Assembly (NCBI RefSeq): GCF_000247815.1
Contig: NC_021671.1
Span: 25,003,338-25,067,337, forward strand
Length of the DNA stretch: 64,000 bases
Direction: 5' to 3'
DNA from: Ficedula albicollis
Taxonomy: Eukaryota > Chordata > Aves > Passeriformes > Muscicapidae
Shown here: positions 61,131-64,000 of the stretch, one piece after another
Layout of the letters: each line of letters starts with the position of its first letter
Numbering within the stretch: position 1 is the first letter of the stretch
Notes under the pieces: model-generated
What the model saw: only the letters and a program-made list of their open reading frames with translations
What the model was told of the DNA's origin: nothing
Database searches by the model: none
Position numbers and translations under genes: made by a program

Positions 61131-63761
61131 TAAATCAGGATGTTTTCTGCATTAAACATTAATTTATCAATAAGCTGAAATTTTATTATAAAAAGATTAG
61201 GTAATCAAAACTATTGAGCAATTGTTCTGTCTACTGGTCTGTTTGAACTTAAAATTTCATCATGTACCTATAGACATCCTTTGAGTAAGGCCCTAGATAT
61301 TTTCTCTCCATTGCCACAGGATTTTGGTTTTGCTCCCTGACTAGTAGAGCCAAGCTCTACAGCTGTTCCACCCACAGTGAATTTTGGTTCCCTGTTTATT
61401 GGAATGCATTTTGAGACAAAACCATGACTTACAGACTTGGAATCTGCTGTCTGAAAACATTCATATGAACAAAAGTTTTCTCAGATTGTTCACAAATGTT
61501 AGTGTACAATAAAACTCTCTCTACACAGACTGAAGCCAGACCCAGAATCTATTTAAGCTGAAATGTTTCTTAAAAATTCTTTGTACTATTTCACCACTTC
61601 TAATTCAACATATTATGTTTTCTCTCTTTTTTGTGTGCTTCCTTAATCCATCTGTTTTATTAATATGGTTCATCTTAAAATGGTCTCACTTTGAACCATT
61701 TTGGGTTTTGCTATTTAAATCTGCTGAGTTTAAATGCATTAAAAAGAAATTGCAGCAAATGTAAGGAGAAGAGAGGTGCAGCTTTTAGACTCAGGTGTGT
61801 ATGATAGTGGAGTTTGAAAGGGAATCACATACATCTTTCCTAGATGGTATCCTGTCTATATCAGCTATTTCATATTCCATCAGCCTAGTTTACATTACAG
61901 AAGCCACATACAAAAGTTTGGAAAGATTTCCTGCACTTCATGCAGGTAGCACCTACTGTTGTGTTTCATAGACTACGTGTCCCATATCACCAAGAATCAC
62001 TTAATTTAAAATAAATTTATGTAAATTTAAAGTAGGAACAAGAGCTTATTTAACCAACATCTGGATAGCATCAAGATGAGAGGAATTTCTTTCCCTTTAA
62101 CAAAGATTATTAATATCATCAGTAAATAGAAAAAAACAGGTTCAATTTTTCTTTTTTTTATTCAGATTGTAGATTTTCAAGTTCTCTATAAAAAGCATTC
62201 CATGTTTTATGTTCCAGTTTATTTTTCAGCATTCCTTCTTTTGATGTGGAGCAAAGAAGTATTTAAGATAAATAACTCTCAACTTTTTAAAGAATATTGT
62301 AAATATATATATATATATATAACAAAGAAACACTCTTTGTTTCCTCAAGCGATCTTTAAACTCATTAAATTTTTTGGAGTTCATTTATTTCCAGTATATT
62401 TGCTTTAAACAAGATGTACTAAGAGTTAAGTGTATCCAGATACACTGGCATAAAGTATAAATAACAGCTATAAGCATAAATGCTTGCTGTTATTTTTAAG
62501 AGGTTGAAAATCATGTTTGATAAAGGTATTTTACTTTACTAGTTTATTGTGGTTTTTTTGTTTTCTTTTTATTTTTGACCTCAGGCCAAGCTAAAAAGAT
62601 CTGCATTGTTTTTCCATTTTTAACTCCATGCTTCAATTAATTAATTTTACACCCCATTTCTCATGCATCTTTGTTCAATAGACAAACATAAAGCTAAATT
62701 CCACTACTTGGGAAAAAGCTGTTACTGTGAACATGAACTTCATGCTTGGTTCTGGCTGGCTAAGCATCCAAGGGTGGACAAGGGCCAGAATATCCTTAGG
62801 GGTACACTGAAAGCACAATCACATATTGTATAGAGCATCTGCCATAACACAGTCCCCATCTGGGTGGGTTTTATGTGCCACCAAAGAACAAAAAAAAACC
62901 AAAAAAAAAAGGGAAAACAAAACTATTTGACAAGTATCAGTTCCATGCAGTCACAGAACACAGATATGATGTCCAGAGTAATGAATGTGACTGTTCACAG
63001 ATGATCATCTCAGGTTATTGCCAGCTACTCTGTCAAGGGAATAGGTGGGTTATAAGGTTTTATTTCAAACCAGATGTCACAGCTTTTCCTCTCAAAACTT
63101 TTATTCTGCTGTCAAAAACAAAGAAGTGGAAATCAGTGATCACATAGATGTTAGGCTTAAATTTGATAGTCTTTATGGCCTGGAATTTACTTGTGAAATT
63201 TGCATGCATTATAATTTTGCCTCTGAAATTGAAAATGTGGAAACCTCAAAATTTCTGTCTGAGATGACAGTGTGGAGTAAGGGCAGCTATATTTGAAGGA
63301 TGCTTATATTTAATGAGTGCATACCTGCCAATATGTTAAAGCCAAATTACGTGGGATCAAGCTTAAAGAAGGGAGATGTGCACAAGATGTTTGTGTAAGA
63401 CATCTAAAATATTTGTGAGCTTCTTTTAAGTTGTTGAAGCAACTTTCTTCACATCCTCAGTATCTTTAAAGATAATTTGACAGATTTTGTTAACAATTTT
63501 AAACAAGAAGAGGGTTCTTATTTTTTAAGGGGAAGGTAAAGACTTTCAGTCTTTCTTTTCACCATTCCATAATACTTAAACATTGACACCAGAGAAAAAT
63601 GAACACATCCTGAATTACTTTATCCAAGTACTTACATCTGCAAAACTACCCTGAAAGCTTCATTGATGCCTTAAGTTTTAGCTTTTATATTTTTCAGATT
63701 CTGTACTGCATTGGTGTGTGACTCTGAACTTCATTTAAAGTGTTATCAAGTTCTCTTCACA
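61131..63761. other. Intergenic DNA without a supported gene
   Basis: AT-rich sequence with an (AT)n run at about 62305-62322 and an A-rich patch at 62886-62912. A 90-codon frame at 62875 begins in that A-rich patch and has no recognisable domain. Confidence 0.55.
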
Positions 63762-64000
63762 GTTTAGTTTGACAAAACAAGCCTTTTCCAGCCTCAGAAC
63801 CAAGGACACAGTTGCAGCTTCAAGCCCAAAAAGTGCAAACGACAGAGATTTGAGGAGAGCAGTCTGGGGGGATGGGACTTCATAACCTGAAGCTGTAATT
63901 GAACAATGAACCTTGATGTGTAAATGGACCAAAACTTATAAAAGTGTGAAAACTTGTGACACGCCGCCCATCTTGGGTGGAGCCACGGCCAGGCTCTCGT
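63762..64000 (+). mobile_element. Avian endogenous retrovirus LTR, 5' part, cut by window end
   Basis: From 'agtttagtttgacaaaacaa' the sequence follows an avian ERV LTR as I remember it. It has 'ttttccagcctcagaacca', a 'gcagtctgggggg' segment, 'cataacctgaagctgtaatt', 'gatgtgtaaatgg', and a TATA box 'tataaaa' at 63937-63943. After that come 'gacacgccgcccatcttggg' and 'tggagccacggccagg'. Only U3 and the start of R are inside the window. Whether a solo LTR or a longer provirus follows cannot be told. The two LTRs in this window are of different families. Confidence 0.72.

Noticed and set aside
62875..63147. 90-codon frame starting with a Lys-rich segment
   Set aside because: The Lys-rich start comes from an A-rich simple repeat. 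The remainder matches no family I know and is in AT-rich intergenic DNA.

Overview
The window is vertebrate nuclear DNA and almost certainly from a bird, probably a songbird. The repeats are avian: truncated CR1 LINEs, a SINE with a tRNA-Ile-like head and a CR1-like tail (like TguSINE1 of passerines), and two LTRs that read like known avian endogenous retrovirus LTRs. The rest is AT-rich, intron-bearing DNA without operons or prokaryotic signals. Family names come from memory of consensus sequences; no database was searched.

One protein-coding gene is present and it looks complete: MXRA5 (matrix-remodelling associated 5, adlican), plus strand, start codon 22643, stop 38464-38466. Six coding exons join with consistent GT/AG sites and phases (22643-22812, 25111-25240, 25564-25954, 28538-33514, 34139-35039, 36555-38466). 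They total 8481 bases, giving 2826 residues: signal peptide, leucine-rich repeats with N- and C-caps, two Ig domains, a Ser/Thr/Pro-rich stretch of about 1200 residues, then ten more Ig domains. The human protein is about the same length (2828 as I recall). An acceptor site just before the start codon (exon begins 22615) implies a further upstream non-coding exon, which I can only guess at.

Layout: 1-18660 is intergenic DNA with CR1 copies (2188-2725, 15283-15800, 18664-18775), the SINE (9838-9985), an LTR (17115-17745) and short tandem duplications. 18780-21223 is a GC-rich patch interrupted by an unbroken run of about 2179 cytosines (18961-21139), probably an assembly or base-calling artefact, sitting where the MXRA5 promoter and first exon would be expected. 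21224-38466 is the gene. 38467 to about 41345 holds the 3' UTR and polyadenylation signals. 41346-64000 has no gene I can support; it carries tandem duplications (clustered at 45.7-46.5 kb), a CR1 tail (60793-61130) and the start of a second LTR cut by the window end (63762-64000).

I found no convincing new biological system. The points most worth checking are the cytosine run at the promoter, unnamed conserved modules inside the divergent large exon of MXRA5, a composite direct/inverted repeat in intron 3, and an unusually high number of near-identical short tandem duplications.
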